Source: Theropithecus gelada (Eukaryota; Chordata; Mammalia; Primates; Cercopithecidae). Taken from it: a stretch of DNA of 64,000 bases. Position numbers and translations under genes: made by a program. The notes below the pieces were generated by a model. It was not told the DNA's origin, made no database searches, and saw nothing but the letters and a program-made list of their open reading frames with translations. Below are positions 45,700 through 56,445 of this stretch, in pieces. The DNA lies in assembly GCF_003255815.1 (NCBI RefSeq), contig NC_037671.1, positions 153,442,645-153,506,644 on the forward strand. Direction: 5' to 3'. Each line of letters starts with the position of its first letter. The stretch's first letter is position 1.

Positions 45700-48600
45700 T
45701 CCACCTATGAGTGAGAACATGTGGTGTTTGGGTTTCTATCCTCATGATAGTTTGCTGAGAATGATGGTTTCCAGCATTATCCATGTTCCTGCAAAGGACA
45801 AGAACTCATCCTTTTTTATGGCTGCATAGTATTCCGTGGTATATATGTGACATATTTTCTTAATCCAGTCTGTCACTGATGGACATTTGGGTTGGTTCCC
45901 AGTCTTTACTATTGTGTATAGTGCCACAATAAACATACATGTGCATGTGTCTTTATAGTAGCATGATTTATAATCTTTTGGTTATATACCCAATAATGGG
46001 ATTGCTGGGTCAAATGATATTTCTAGTTCTAGATCCTTGAGGAATCACCACACTGTCTTCCACAATGGTTGAGCTAATTTACACTCCCACCAACAGTGTA
46101 AAGGCGTTCCTATTTCTCTGCATCCTCTCCAGCATCTGTTGTTTCCTGACTTTTTAATGATTGCCCTTCTAACTGGCGTGAGATGGTATCTCATTGTGGT
46201 TTTGATTTGCATTTCTCTGATGACCAGTGTTGATGAGCATTTTTTCATGTGTCTGTTGGCTGCATAAATGTCTTATTTTGAGAAGTGTCTGTTCATATCC
46301 TTGGACCACTTTTTGATAGGGTTTTTTGTTTTTTTCTTGTAAATTTGTTTAAGTTCTTTGTAGATTCTGGGTATTAGACTTTGTCAGATGGGTAGATTGC
46401 ATATTTTTCTCCCATTCTGTAGGTTGCCTGTTCACTCTGATGGTAGTTTCTTTTGCTATGCAGAAGCTCTTTAGTTTAATTAGATCCCATTTGTCTATTT
46501 TGGCTTTTGTTTCCATTGCTTTTGGTGTTTTAGCCATGAAGTCTTTGCCCATGCCTATGTCCTGAATGGTATTGCCTAAGTTTTCTTCTATGGTTTTTAT
46601 GATTTTAGAGCTGACATTTAAGTCTTTAATCCATCTTGAATTAATTCTTGTTTTTGTCAGTTTTGTCAAAGATCAGATGGTTGTAGAAGTGTGGTGTTAT
46701 TTCTGAGGCCTCTGTTCTGTTCCATTGGTCTATATGTCTGTTTTGGTACCAGTACCATGCTGTTTTAGTTACTGTAGGCTTGTAGTATAATTTGAAGTCA
46801 GGTAGTTTGATGCCTCCAGCTTTTCTTTTTGCTTAGGATTGTCTTGGCTATGCAGACTCTTTTTAGGTTCCATATGAACTTTAAAGTAGTTTCTTCCAAT
46901 ACTGTGAAGAAAGTCATTGGTAGCTTGATGGGGATGGCATTGAATCTATACATTACTTTGGGCAATATGGCCATTTTCACTATATTGATTCTTTCTATCC
47001 ATGAGCATGGAATGTTCTTCCATTTGTTTGTGTCCTCTTATTTTGTTGAGCAGTGGTTTATAGTTCTCCTTGAAGAGGTCCTTCACATCCCTTATAAGTT
47101 GTATTCCTAGGTATTTTATTATTCTCTTTGTAGCAATTCTGAATGGGAGTTCACTCATGATTTGTCTCGCTGTTTGTCTGTTATTGGTGTATAGGAATGC
47201 TTGTGATTTTTGCACATTGATTTTGTATCCTGAGACTTTACTGAAGTTGTTTATCAGCTTAAGGAGATTTTGGGCTGAGACGATGGGGTTTTCTAAATAT
47301 ACGATCATGTAACTGCAAACAGGGACAATTTGAGTTCTTCTTTTCCTAATAGAATACCCTTGATTTCTTTCTCTGGCTTGATTGCCTTGGCCAGAACTTC
47401 TAGAACTATGTTGAATAGGAGTGGTGAGAGAGGGCATCCTTGTTTTCTGCTGGTTTTCAAAGGGAATGCTTCGAGTTTTTGCCCATTCAGTATGATATTG
47501 GCTGTGGGCTTATCATAAATAGCTCTTATTATTTTGAGATACATTCCATCAATACCTAATTTATTGACAGTTTTTAGCATGAAGGGCTATTGAATTTTGT
47601 CGAAGATCTTTTCTGCATCTATTAAGATAATCATGTGGTTTTTGTCGTTGGTTCTGTTTATGTGGTGGATTATGCTTATTGATTTCCGTATGTTGAACCA
47701 GCCTTGCATCCCAGAGATGACGCTTACTTGATTGTGGTGTATAAGCTTTTCGATGTGCTACTGGATTCGGTTTGCCAGTGTTTTGTTGAGGATTTTCAAA
47801 TCGATGTTCATCAAGGATATTGGTCTAAAATTCTCTTTTTTTGTTGTGTCTCTGCCAGGCTTTGGTGTCAAGATGATGCTGGCCTCACAAAATGAGTTAG
47901 GGAGAATTCTCTCTTTTTCTATTGATTGGAATAGTTTCAGAGGAATGGTACCAGTTCCTCTTTATAGCTCTTGTAGAATCGGCTGTGAATCCATCTGGTC
48001 CTGGACTTTTTATGGTTGGTAGGTTATTAATTATTGCCTCAATTTCAGAACCTGTTATTGGTCTATTCAGAGATTCAATTTCTTTCTGGTTTAGTCTTGG
48101 GAGGGTGTATGTGTCCAGGAATTTATCCATTTCTTCTAGATTTTCTAGTTTATTTGCACAGAGGTATTTATAGTATTCTCTGATGGTAGTGTGTATTTCT
48201 GTGGGATCAGTGGTGATATCCTCCTTTATCATTTTTTATTGCATCTATTTGATTCTTTTCTCTTTTCTTCTTTATTATTTTTGCTAGCTATCCATCAGTT
48301 TTGTTGATCTTTTCAAAAAACCAGCTCCTGGATTTATTGATTTTTTGAAGAGTTTTTGTGTCTCTATTTCCTTCAGTTTTGCTCTGATCTTGTTATTTCT
48401 TGCCTTCTGCTAGCTTTTGAATTTGTTTGCTCTTGCTACTCTAGTTCTTTTAATTGTGATGTTAGGGTGTCAATTTTAGATCTTTCCTGCTTTCTCTTGT
48501 GGGCATTTATTGCTATAAAATTTCCCTACACACTGCTTTAAATGTGTCCCAGAGATTCTCATATGTGGTGTCTTTGTTCTCATTGGTTTCAAATAACATC

Positions 48601-49400
48601 TTTATTTCTGCCTTCATTTCGTTATTTACCCAGTAGTCAGTCAGGTGCAAGTTGTTCATTTTCCATGTAGTTGTGCAGTTTTTAGTGAGTTTCTTAATCG
48701 TGAGTTCTAATTTGATTGCACTGTGGTCTGAGAGACAGTTTGTTGTGATTTCTGTTCTTTTACATTTGCTGAGGAGTGCTTTACTTCCAATTACGTGGTC
48801 AATATTAGAATAAGTGCAATGTGGTGCTGAGAAGAATGTATACTCTGTTGATTTGGGGTGGAGAGTGTTCTATAGATGTCTATTAAGCCTGCTTGGTGCA
48901 GAGCTGAGTTCAAGTCCTAGATATCCTTGTTAACCTTCTGTCTCGTTGATCTGTCTAATATTGACAGTGGGGTGTTAAAGTCTCCCATTATTATTGTGTG
49001 GGAGTATAAGTCTCTTCGTAGGTCTCTGCTTTATGAATCTGTGTGCTCCTGTATTGGGTGCATATATATTTCCGATAGTTAGCTCTTCTTGTTGAATTGA
49101 CCCCTTTACCATTATGCAATGGCCTTGTCTCTTTTGATCTTTGATAGTTTAAAGTCTGTTTTATCAGAGACTAGGATTGCAACCCCTACTTTTTTTTTTT
49201 TTTTGATTTCCATGTACTTGGTAGATCTTCCTCCATCGCTTTATTTTCAGCCTATGTGTGTTTCTGCATGTGAGATGGGTCTCCTGAATATAGCACACTG
49301 ATGGGTCTTGACTCTTTTCCAGGCTGTGTCTTTTAACTGGAGAATTTAGCCCATTTACATTTAAGGTTAATATTGTTATGTGTGAATTTGATCCTGTCAT
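45700..49400 (-). pseudogene. L1 ORF2 of the full-length L1PA, broken
   Basis: Begins at 49400 (peptide MTGSNSHITILTLNVNGLNS), the endonuclease start, and is open for only 78 codons. Reverse transcriptase pieces are at 47305-47580 and 46946-47437 in different frames: at about 47303-47320 one base is missing in the FADD catalytic motif, giving 'LSLFAVT' and a stop. C-terminal pieces lie at 46349-46669 and 45742-45936. Confidence 0.92.
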
Positions 49401-49465
49401 TATAATGTTAGCTGGTTATTTTGCCCGTTTAGGGCTGCAGTTTCTTCATGGCATCGATGGTGTTT

Positions 49466-50484
49466 ACAATTTGGCATGTTTTTGCAGTAGCTGGTACCAG
49501 TTGGTTCTTTCCATGTTTACTGCTTCCTTCAGGAGCTCTTGTAAGGCAGGCCTGGTGGTCACAAAATCTCTCAGCATTTGCTTGTCTGTAAAGGATTTTA
49601 TTTCTCCTTCACTTATAAAGTTAATTTGGCTGGATATGAAATTCTTGGTTGAAACTTCTTTTCAATGTTGAATATTGGCCCCCACTCTCTTCTGGCATGT
49701 AGGGTTTCTGATGAGAAATCTGCTGTTAGTCTGATGGGCTTCCTCTTATAGGTAACCTGACCTTTCTCTCTGGCTGCTCTTAATGTTTTTTCCTTCATTT
49801 CAATCTTGGTGAATCTGACAATTATGTGTTTTGGGGTTACTCTTCTCGAGGAGTATCTTTGTGGTGTTCTCTGTATTCCTGAATTTGAATGTCGGCCTGC
49901 CTTGCAAAGTTGGGGAAATTCTCCTGGATAATATCCTGAAGAGTGTTTTTCAACTTGGTTCCATTTTCCCCATCACTTTTGGGTACACCAATCAAACATA
50001 AATTTGGTCTTTTCACATAGTCCCATATTTCTTGGAGGCTTTGTTTGTTTCTTTTTACTGTTTTTTCTCTAATCTCGTCTTCTTGCTTTATTTCCTTAAT
50101 TTGATCTTCTATCACTGATATCCTTTCTTCCACTTGATAAAATTGACTACTGAAGGTTTTGCATGCGTCACAAAGTTCTCGTGCCATGGTTTTCGGCTCC
50201 ATCAGGTCATTTAAGGTCTTCTCTACACTGTTTATTCCAGTTAGCCATTTGTCTAACCTTTTTTCAAGGTTTTTAGCTTCCTTGCAATGGGTTAGAACAT
50301 GATCCTTCAGCTTGAAGAAGTTTGTTATTACCGACTGAAGTATGAAGCCTACTTCTGTCAACTCGTCAAAGTCATTCTCCATCCAGCTTTGTTCCATTAC
50401 TGGTGAGGAGTTGTAATCCTTTGGAGGAGAAGAGGCACTCTGGTTTTTAGAATTTTCAGCTTTTCTTCTCTGGCTTCTCCTCAT
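49466..50484 (-). pseudogene. L1 ORF1 of the full-length L1PA, frameshifted
   Basis: Starts at the ATG at 50484 (peptide MRRSQRRKAENSKNQSASS), and encodes the N-terminal tail, coiled coil and most of the RRM for 215 codons. A missing base at about 49877, seen by comparison with the sibling copy at 59479-59500, shifts the frame to a stop at 49837. The C-terminal domain continues in another frame (49613-49798, 'KGQVTYKRKPIRLTADFSSE'). Normal length is about 338 residues. Confidence 0.92.
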
Positions 50485-50489
50485 CTTTG

Positions 50490-51541
50490 TGGTATTATCT
50501 ACCTTTGGTGTTTGATGTTGGTGAGCTACAGATGGGGTTTTGGTGTGGGTGTCCTTTTTGTTGATGTTGATCCTATTCCTTTCTGTTTGTTAGTTTTCCT
50601 TCTAACAGTCAGGTCCCTCAGCTGCAGGTCTGTTGGAGTTTGCTGGAGGTCCATTCCAGACCCTGTTTGCCTGGGCATCACCAGCGGGGGCTGCAGAACA
50701 GCAAATATTGCAGATCAGCAAATATTGCTGCTTGATCCTTCCCCTGGAAGCTTCGTCCCAGAGGGTCACCCACCTGTATTAGGCATCTGTCGGCTCCTAT
50801 TGGGAGGTGTCTCCCAGTTAGTCTACATGGGGTTCAGGGACTCACTTGAGCAGGCAGTCTGTCTGTTCTCAGAGCTCAAATGCCATGGTGGGAGAACAAC
50901 TGCTCTCTCCAGAGCTGTCAGGTAGGGACATTTAAGTCTGCAGAAGTTGTCTGCTGCCTTTTGTTCAGCTATGCCCTGCCCACAGAGGTGGAGTCTATAG
51001 ATGCAGTAGGCCTTGCTGAACTGTGGTGGGCTCCGCCCAGTTCAAGATTCCTGGCTGCTTTGTTTACCTACTCAAGCCTCAACAATGGCAGACGCCCTCC
51101 CACCCCTACCAGGCTGCAGCCTTGCAGGTCAATCTCAGTCTGGTGTGCTAGCAGTGAGCACTCGGCTCCATGGGCATGGGACCCACCGAGCCAGGCACAC
51201 GAGAGAATCTCCTGGTTTGCTAGTTACTAATACTGTGGGAGAAGTGCAGTATTTGGGTGGAAGTGTCCCATTTTTCCAGGCACAGTTTGTCACGGCTTCC
51301 CTTGGCTAGAAAAGGGAAATCACATGACTTCTTGCGCTTCCTGGGTGAGGTAATACCCCACCCTGCTTCAGTTCACCCTCTGTGGGCTGCACCCACTGTC
51401 CAACCAGTCCCAATGAGATGAACCAGGTACCTCAGTTGGAAATGAAGAAATCACCTGTCTTCTGTGTTGATCACGCAGGGAGTTGCAGACTGGAGCTGTT
51501 ACTATTCGGCCATCTTGGAAAGGACCCCCATTGTGGAGGGG
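50490..51541 (-). promoter_or_regulatory. L1PA 5' UTR with internal Pol II promoter
   Basis: GC-richer than its surroundings. The first bases of the element carry the YY1 site that sets L1 transcription start: 51507-51518 reads CCAAGATGGCCG on the minus strand. In related primate L1s this UTR also has antisense promoter activity, which would point right into 51.6 kb and beyond; that is inference here. Confidence 0.75.
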
Positions 51542-51555
51542 ACATCATATCTTTT

Positions 51556-52014
51556 AAGGCTAAAGCTGCCTCTTAGAAGTAGCTATTGCCAAATACTTTC
51601 CCATCCTCCTATATAGCTAGGAAGCACAAGGCTCAGGTTCTGCCAATCACAATTGTAATCAAAGCCAGTGATAAGAAGAAACAGGTCCCTGGGCTAGAAT
51701 CTATTAGGAAGTGGGTTGGAGGCAGTTATATCCAAGCTACAGAGATAAATGAAAATAAGGACATTCTGTCAAAACTTATGAGATATAATTGAAGCTACAC
51801 TTAAGAAAATTTGTAAGTGGCAATAAATCTGGTATACAACCACAGTGATCCTTAAAGTGCTAGCTGTGGTCTCTATACAGTATTCCGTCATTGTGACAAA
51901 TATTTCTTCACTGGACTCTTTCTCAGGTGGGCTTTGAGATAACATTCCTGGCTGTGTAGACCCTAATTCTTGTTCTCTACCTTTCCTGGAGATCTTTGTG
52001 CCTCCTCACATTCT
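51556..52014. other. Mostly unassigned; small L1M scrap 51745-51835
   Basis: At 51755-51830 'cattctgtcaaaacttatga' followed by 'gaagctacacttaagaaaat' matches an old L1 ORF2 segment (plus strand). Other bases are unrecognised. The 68-codon frame at 51586-51792 overlaps this scrap and is not supported as a gene. Confidence 0.4.
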
Positions 52015-52260
52015 TTATTACATGTTGTTCAAGAGTAGATAAAAGTAGAGAGAATTGCATGATGAACACCTTGTACCCATGACCCAGATTCAACAATTAT
52101 CAATGCAGAACCAGTTCATCCATTAAAAAATATACTTTAAACAAATTCAAGACTTCATATCATTTCATCATAAGTACTTCATTTTGCATCTTTAAGAGGT
52201 TTTTTTAGAAAAAAAACAAAACAAAACATTGTAGCCACTAACAAACAAAAAATTACCATC
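52015..52260 (+). mobile_element. Ancient interspersed repeat (L1M-like)
   Basis: 'agagagaattgcatgatgaa', 'cttgtacccatgacccagat', 'tcaacaattatcaatgcag' and 'gacttcatatcatttcatca' occur in this order in a widespread old mammalian repeat, probably L1M 3' UTR. Strongly diverged. Confidence 0.45.
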
Positions 52261-52993
52261 CTCAAAGAGTAAAATTAAAAATATAAGACAATATTGTACG
52301 TATATTGAAAAGAATAGTCCATAGTTCCTGAATTTCTTAACCTAAGAAATAACCTAAGAAAATAAGCTAGAACTAATGATGAAGCTGGCTTGAACCAATG
52401 TGGCACCTCTGGAGGAATCAGTTTCTCAATATTTCTCAAAGGTAAACCAAGATTTGTTGATGTTTTGGATAGGGAATGTGAGAGGAAGAAAAGCTAAGAT
52501 GACTCCATGAATTTTGGCTTGACTGGAAAAACATAAGTTGCCATATTAGTGAGAGGAAGAAATAATATTAGGTGAGTCGTGATTTCCAGAGTCTTTCCTA
52601 ATAATGTAACAATTCCTGCTGGATATAAGTAAAAACTCCTCCAAAAGATCAGATTGGTTCAGTCCCTCTTTATGTTACTTCTTGAGTATTTTTCACACTT
52701 GCTAATCAAACTTAGGTAGGCAGCAGAGATAAAAATGATTGGTGGAGCTATGAGGGAAATTTTCAGAGAGGCTAACAATTATCTTGCTTGACAGGCAGAA
52801 ACAATGATACTTAAATGCCTTTAGGACTTGTCACTGGCCTAAAAAACCCTAGTTTAAAGGAATGCCAGCCTTACCATAGCCTCACAGGAACCCTGACTTC
52901 ACTGTCTGTTTGCTACTACAAAAGAAATAAGGGAGTTTCTCCCCTCTCTTGGTTGAATTTTAAATCAGTACTAAATGCTGAATAATTAAATAT
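52261..52993. other. Unassigned intergenic DNA
   Basis: No repeats or genes recognised. A phrase 'cctaagaaaataagctagaa' at about 52355 has a near copy at about 53554, possibly by chance in A-rich DNA. Confidence 0.45.
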
Positions 52994-53074
52994 TTAGGTT
53001 GGTGCAAAAGTAATTGTGGTTTTTTTCATTACATTCAGTGGCAAAAGCCATAATTATTTTTTGCACCAACCTAA
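52994..53074 (+). mobile_element. MADE1 (mariner-derived MITE), 81 bp
   Basis: Perfect terminal inverted repeats 'ttaggttggtgcaaaa' / 'ttttgcaccaacctaa' and a largely complementary interior, about 80 bp in all, flanked by TA on the right and TA one base out on the left. MADE1 is a non-autonomous Hsmar1 derivative; transcribed copies fold into hairpins that gave rise to the primate miR-548 family. Confidence 0.97.
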
Positions 53075-54059
53075 TAGATTTAATTTTTCCTTTTTAATTA
53101 GAAGAAAAGGACTCGTTTATTTTCTCCCTGGGAGTAGAATGAAGAAATCTAGAATCATTTAGTATTCTGATACATTTCATATTGGTGGAAAAATAATCAG
53201 ATAAAAAACATAATTAGAAAAATATATTTAACAGAAATCTTGAAAAAACTTATAAGAATAAATCTTAAAATTTATATGATGAACTTTTTACTGGATACAC
53301 ACTGTTTTTTTAATGTGTGGATTTCCTATAATCTAGGATGTTTTGTTATTAGAGAAAACTATTTTTAAAAAGAACACACTCAAGTAGTAACTTTTTAAAA
53401 ATGCAAGAGTATGTCAGAATCCAAATATTTTCAATAATGACATGTTTTGTGTACTATATTAATACCCTACAGGCTACTTCCTATAACAATCTTTCTTCCC
53501 CCAATGAACAGTGCTGTGATCGCAGATATTTCAAACAAAATCTATCTCTTAACCTAAGAAAATAAACTAAAAGAAAATTCAGATTTCCAGGGTCACCAAA
53601 GCAGGAATCTTTCCAAAAAGAATTTTAATTTTTTATTCTGAATGCATTCCTGAAATATACAGTTTTCTAACTGAGCATTTCCTTCAATTCGTTGCCTCTC
53701 CTGATGACACTGCTAATTCGGTACCATTACATTGTCATCAGGTACCAGGACGGCCCTCTTTAGTTTACAAACCATTACTCCTGTGGCTGTGCCAGATGTA
53801 AAATGCCTTGCCTTGTTTTGAAACCCTTACAATGACTCCAAGCCACTTTCCTCAGTTCTTTCATGATTAGGCTTTTCAGTCTTTCCTTCTCATTCACTGA
53901 AGGCTTTAATACGCGAATTACAGCTTTCCACCTCACATCATATTCCTGCCATCATTCTTGGTGACTGCAACAAACATGTGGATGATTTTTGCAACATTCT
54001 AATTTCTCAGTTTCTTGTACTCTTATCTCTACCCGTCTTCAAGATGGAAAAACATACTT
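53075..54059. other. Unassigned intergenic DNA
   Basis: No recognised repeats or genes. Near 53720-53745 'ggtaccattacattgtcatc' and 'aggtaccagg' give two close KpnI-like words, probably trivial. Confidence 0.45.
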
Positions 54060-54470
54060 GTATCCATCAGGAATAGTTGTTGCAAGTGATGGAAACTGCT
54101 CTGACTCATTAGAGCAGAAAGGAATGTATTAGAACGACACTTGGTAACTTACAAAATAGGTTGGAAGACAGGAGAATGAAGCTCAGAAAATAGGCTGGCA
54201 TCAAGGGAGGTTCTGCAAAGAACCTGTGTGTAGGGTCAGGCCACAGGGACATCTGGGTAGGGTGCTGATACTGAAGCAGCCAGCCGCACTGACACAGCTC
54301 TTGGAACAGTGCTGCCACGGCACACTAATTCAGATACTGATGGATTAGCAAAGCCGTGCTGTGGCCACAAAAGACTTCTAAACTCTTTGCCTTTGTATCA
54401 TTTTCTCAAGATTCAACGTCTCAGGTGGGAGCATATGTTATGTTGGTTAAAACAATCACATTCTGGTTTT
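54060..54470. mobile_element. Possible ancient DNA-transposon-like repeat
   Basis: 'gttgcaagtgatggaaactg', 'ctcattagagcagaaaggaa' and 'tgtattag' resemble the start of a widespread old repeat that reads '...aaaaggaatttattgg'. The right part is not recognisable. Low confidence. Confidence 0.3.
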
Positions 54471-55424
54471 AAGAATGGGAGGTAGAAAGTTCTCTCCCCT
54501 TCATCTCATCACATTTATATTTTTTCCATCTTTTGTCTCATTTATTAATCTTCCATGCTCTAGATCCTTCCTCTCTGCATTATTTTCAGATTTTTTACTT
54601 GGTTGATTCTCCTTCTTCTTATGAGATGTTGGAAAATTTATTATGTATGACCTGTCCTGTGCATTCCCCATTCGTTATATAGTCCAAGGATGTTTAGAGG
54701 ATTCTCATTTAAGTAAAGCATTGAGCACCAGCATCCTTGAAAAGCCCTGTGGCGACTGTCGTCTGTAGCCCAGTGACCACCATATGTGATGCTGCCAGTA
54801 AGATAGGTTTCCTAATTTCAGTAGGGATGGTAAGATCCAAGAGCAACAGAAGCTTAGCAGCTGTGATTTAATAGGACAAGGTAGGTACATTTACCATAAT
54901 GGAAAGTAGGCTTGAGTTGGTAATCTAAATATTTTAAGCCACAGGAATTTTTAGAGGGGACTATTTATAAAAATGGGGGTGTATCAAAGGTGTTTTTAAA
55001 TCCTTGTTGGCAGAGCCACAAGATGATAAAGCTGATTTTTTTTTTTTTTTTAAACTATAGGGTAGAAATAATTGATAGACATAGAAAGAGAATGCTATAT
55101 TAAGATTTCTAAATTATATACAAAAAAAATGTCAGTGCCCTACAGGGCATGCAATGCTTTCTATGGGATAAAAATCCTTTGTATATCTACCGGACAAAAT
55201 TAATCTGCACTGCTACAGAAACAGAATCATCTGCATAACTATCAGTTTTCTACTCTTCAACACCTATCCTTATAGAGTTGTAAAATACTGTAATCAAAGG
55301 CACATCCCCCTTGGGGTTAGATAATCCTTGTTAGATAAGCCTCTTAGGCAATATTCTAGTATGACATTGAAAGGACAAGCAGTTTTCCATTATTTCCAAG
55401 CATTGGATTTTTTTTGTCTTAACA
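54471..55424. other. Unassigned intergenic DNA
   Basis: Nothing recognised beyond a poly-T run at 55036-55051. Small open frames are without support. Confidence 0.45.
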
Positions 55425-55799
55425 GTTCCTCCCTTATAAACACAAATTCTCTTTATCCCTGGCTGCAGACAACCACTGATGTTTTATGTCACTATAAGTT
55501 AGATTTGATCTCTTAGAGATTCTAGAAATGGAATCATGTAGAATGTACTCTTTTGAGTCTGGGTATTTTGCTTAGTACAATATCGTTGGGCTAAATATAT
55601 TTTAGTGTTTACCAGTAGTAAATTTTGTTGTTGTTGAGTTGTGTATGGATATCCCAAGATTTGTTTATCCACTTACTTACTTTTCGTGTCTTTTTATCTT
55701 TCCAGTTTTTAGCTATTTTGAAAGAAGCTAAGGGTCTTCACATATAATAAGTCTTATGTTAATGCTTTCATTTCTACTGGATAAATAACTCCGAGTTAC

Positions 55800-56270
55800 A
55801 TTAATGAGTTACCTTTATAAGTATCAATCTAAATAAACAGGGAGAGGCTCTCTAAAATAAAAGGATATTTATTTGGGAATAGAGCATAGCAATGGTAATA
55901 CATGTGCCATAGTAAACCATATGCATATTCAAGGAGGTAAAGGAAGACAAAGATTTTTAAAGAAAAAATGAGGATGATCACACAATTGTTTTAAAATAAT
56001 CCTCAGCTACAAAGATCAATTAAAAGGGTGACACCAGTCTGAGGGTTGACAACCAGTTGCTGGGCAGATATCCTTGCAGAAGTATTGTTTTGTATAAGGA
56101 TGTGATGGTCTTTTTGCAAGATTATGCTTTTCACAGATTCTTTTGTGATACATTTTATTATCAAGCATACGAGCAGGAGAACCCTCTCTTCATGGTGTTG
56201 CCTGGCTCTATTTGTCAGGGTTTTTTTTTTCAACATTAGCGACTCCATGTTGATTCTGAAAACTTTCACG
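55800..56270. mobile_element. LTR-like insertion in the L1M
   Basis: L1M text is continuous from about 55795 to 56271, so this block is an insertion of about 470 bp. Phrases 'ggatatttatttgggaatag', 'caaccagttgctgggcagat' and 'atccttgcagaagtatt' fit a diverged ERV LTR; strand and family not certain. Confidence 0.5.
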
Positions 56271-56445
56271 TGAGAAACTGCCAGTAAGTTTTTCAAAATG
56301 GTTATATCATTTTAGAATCTTTTAGTGTATGAAAGTACCAGGGACTCCCCATCATTACCAACAATTGATATTATCAGTCTGCTTTGTTTTAACTATCATA
56401 ATGAGTATGTAGCAATAACTCATTGCAGTTTTAATTTTCTTCTTT

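Larger units (their letters stand above)
45480..51541 (-). mobile_element. Full-length L1PA, minus strand, 6.06 kb
   Basis: Complete L1 reading leftwards: 5' UTR (50490-51541), ORF1, ORF2, 3' UTR and a short A-tail (T-rich at 45480). Perfect 14-bp target duplication 'acatcatatctttt' at 45466-45479 and 51542-51555 shows one clean target-primed insertion. No later element interrupts it. Both ORFs have frameshifts, so it is not mobile. Most open frames in this interval are parts of ORF1/ORF2 or their shadows. Confidence 0.97.

Noticed and set aside
50512..51309. Plus-strand frames of 98-137 codons
   Set aside because: They are antisense to the L1PA 5' UTR, which is GC-rich and poor in stops.
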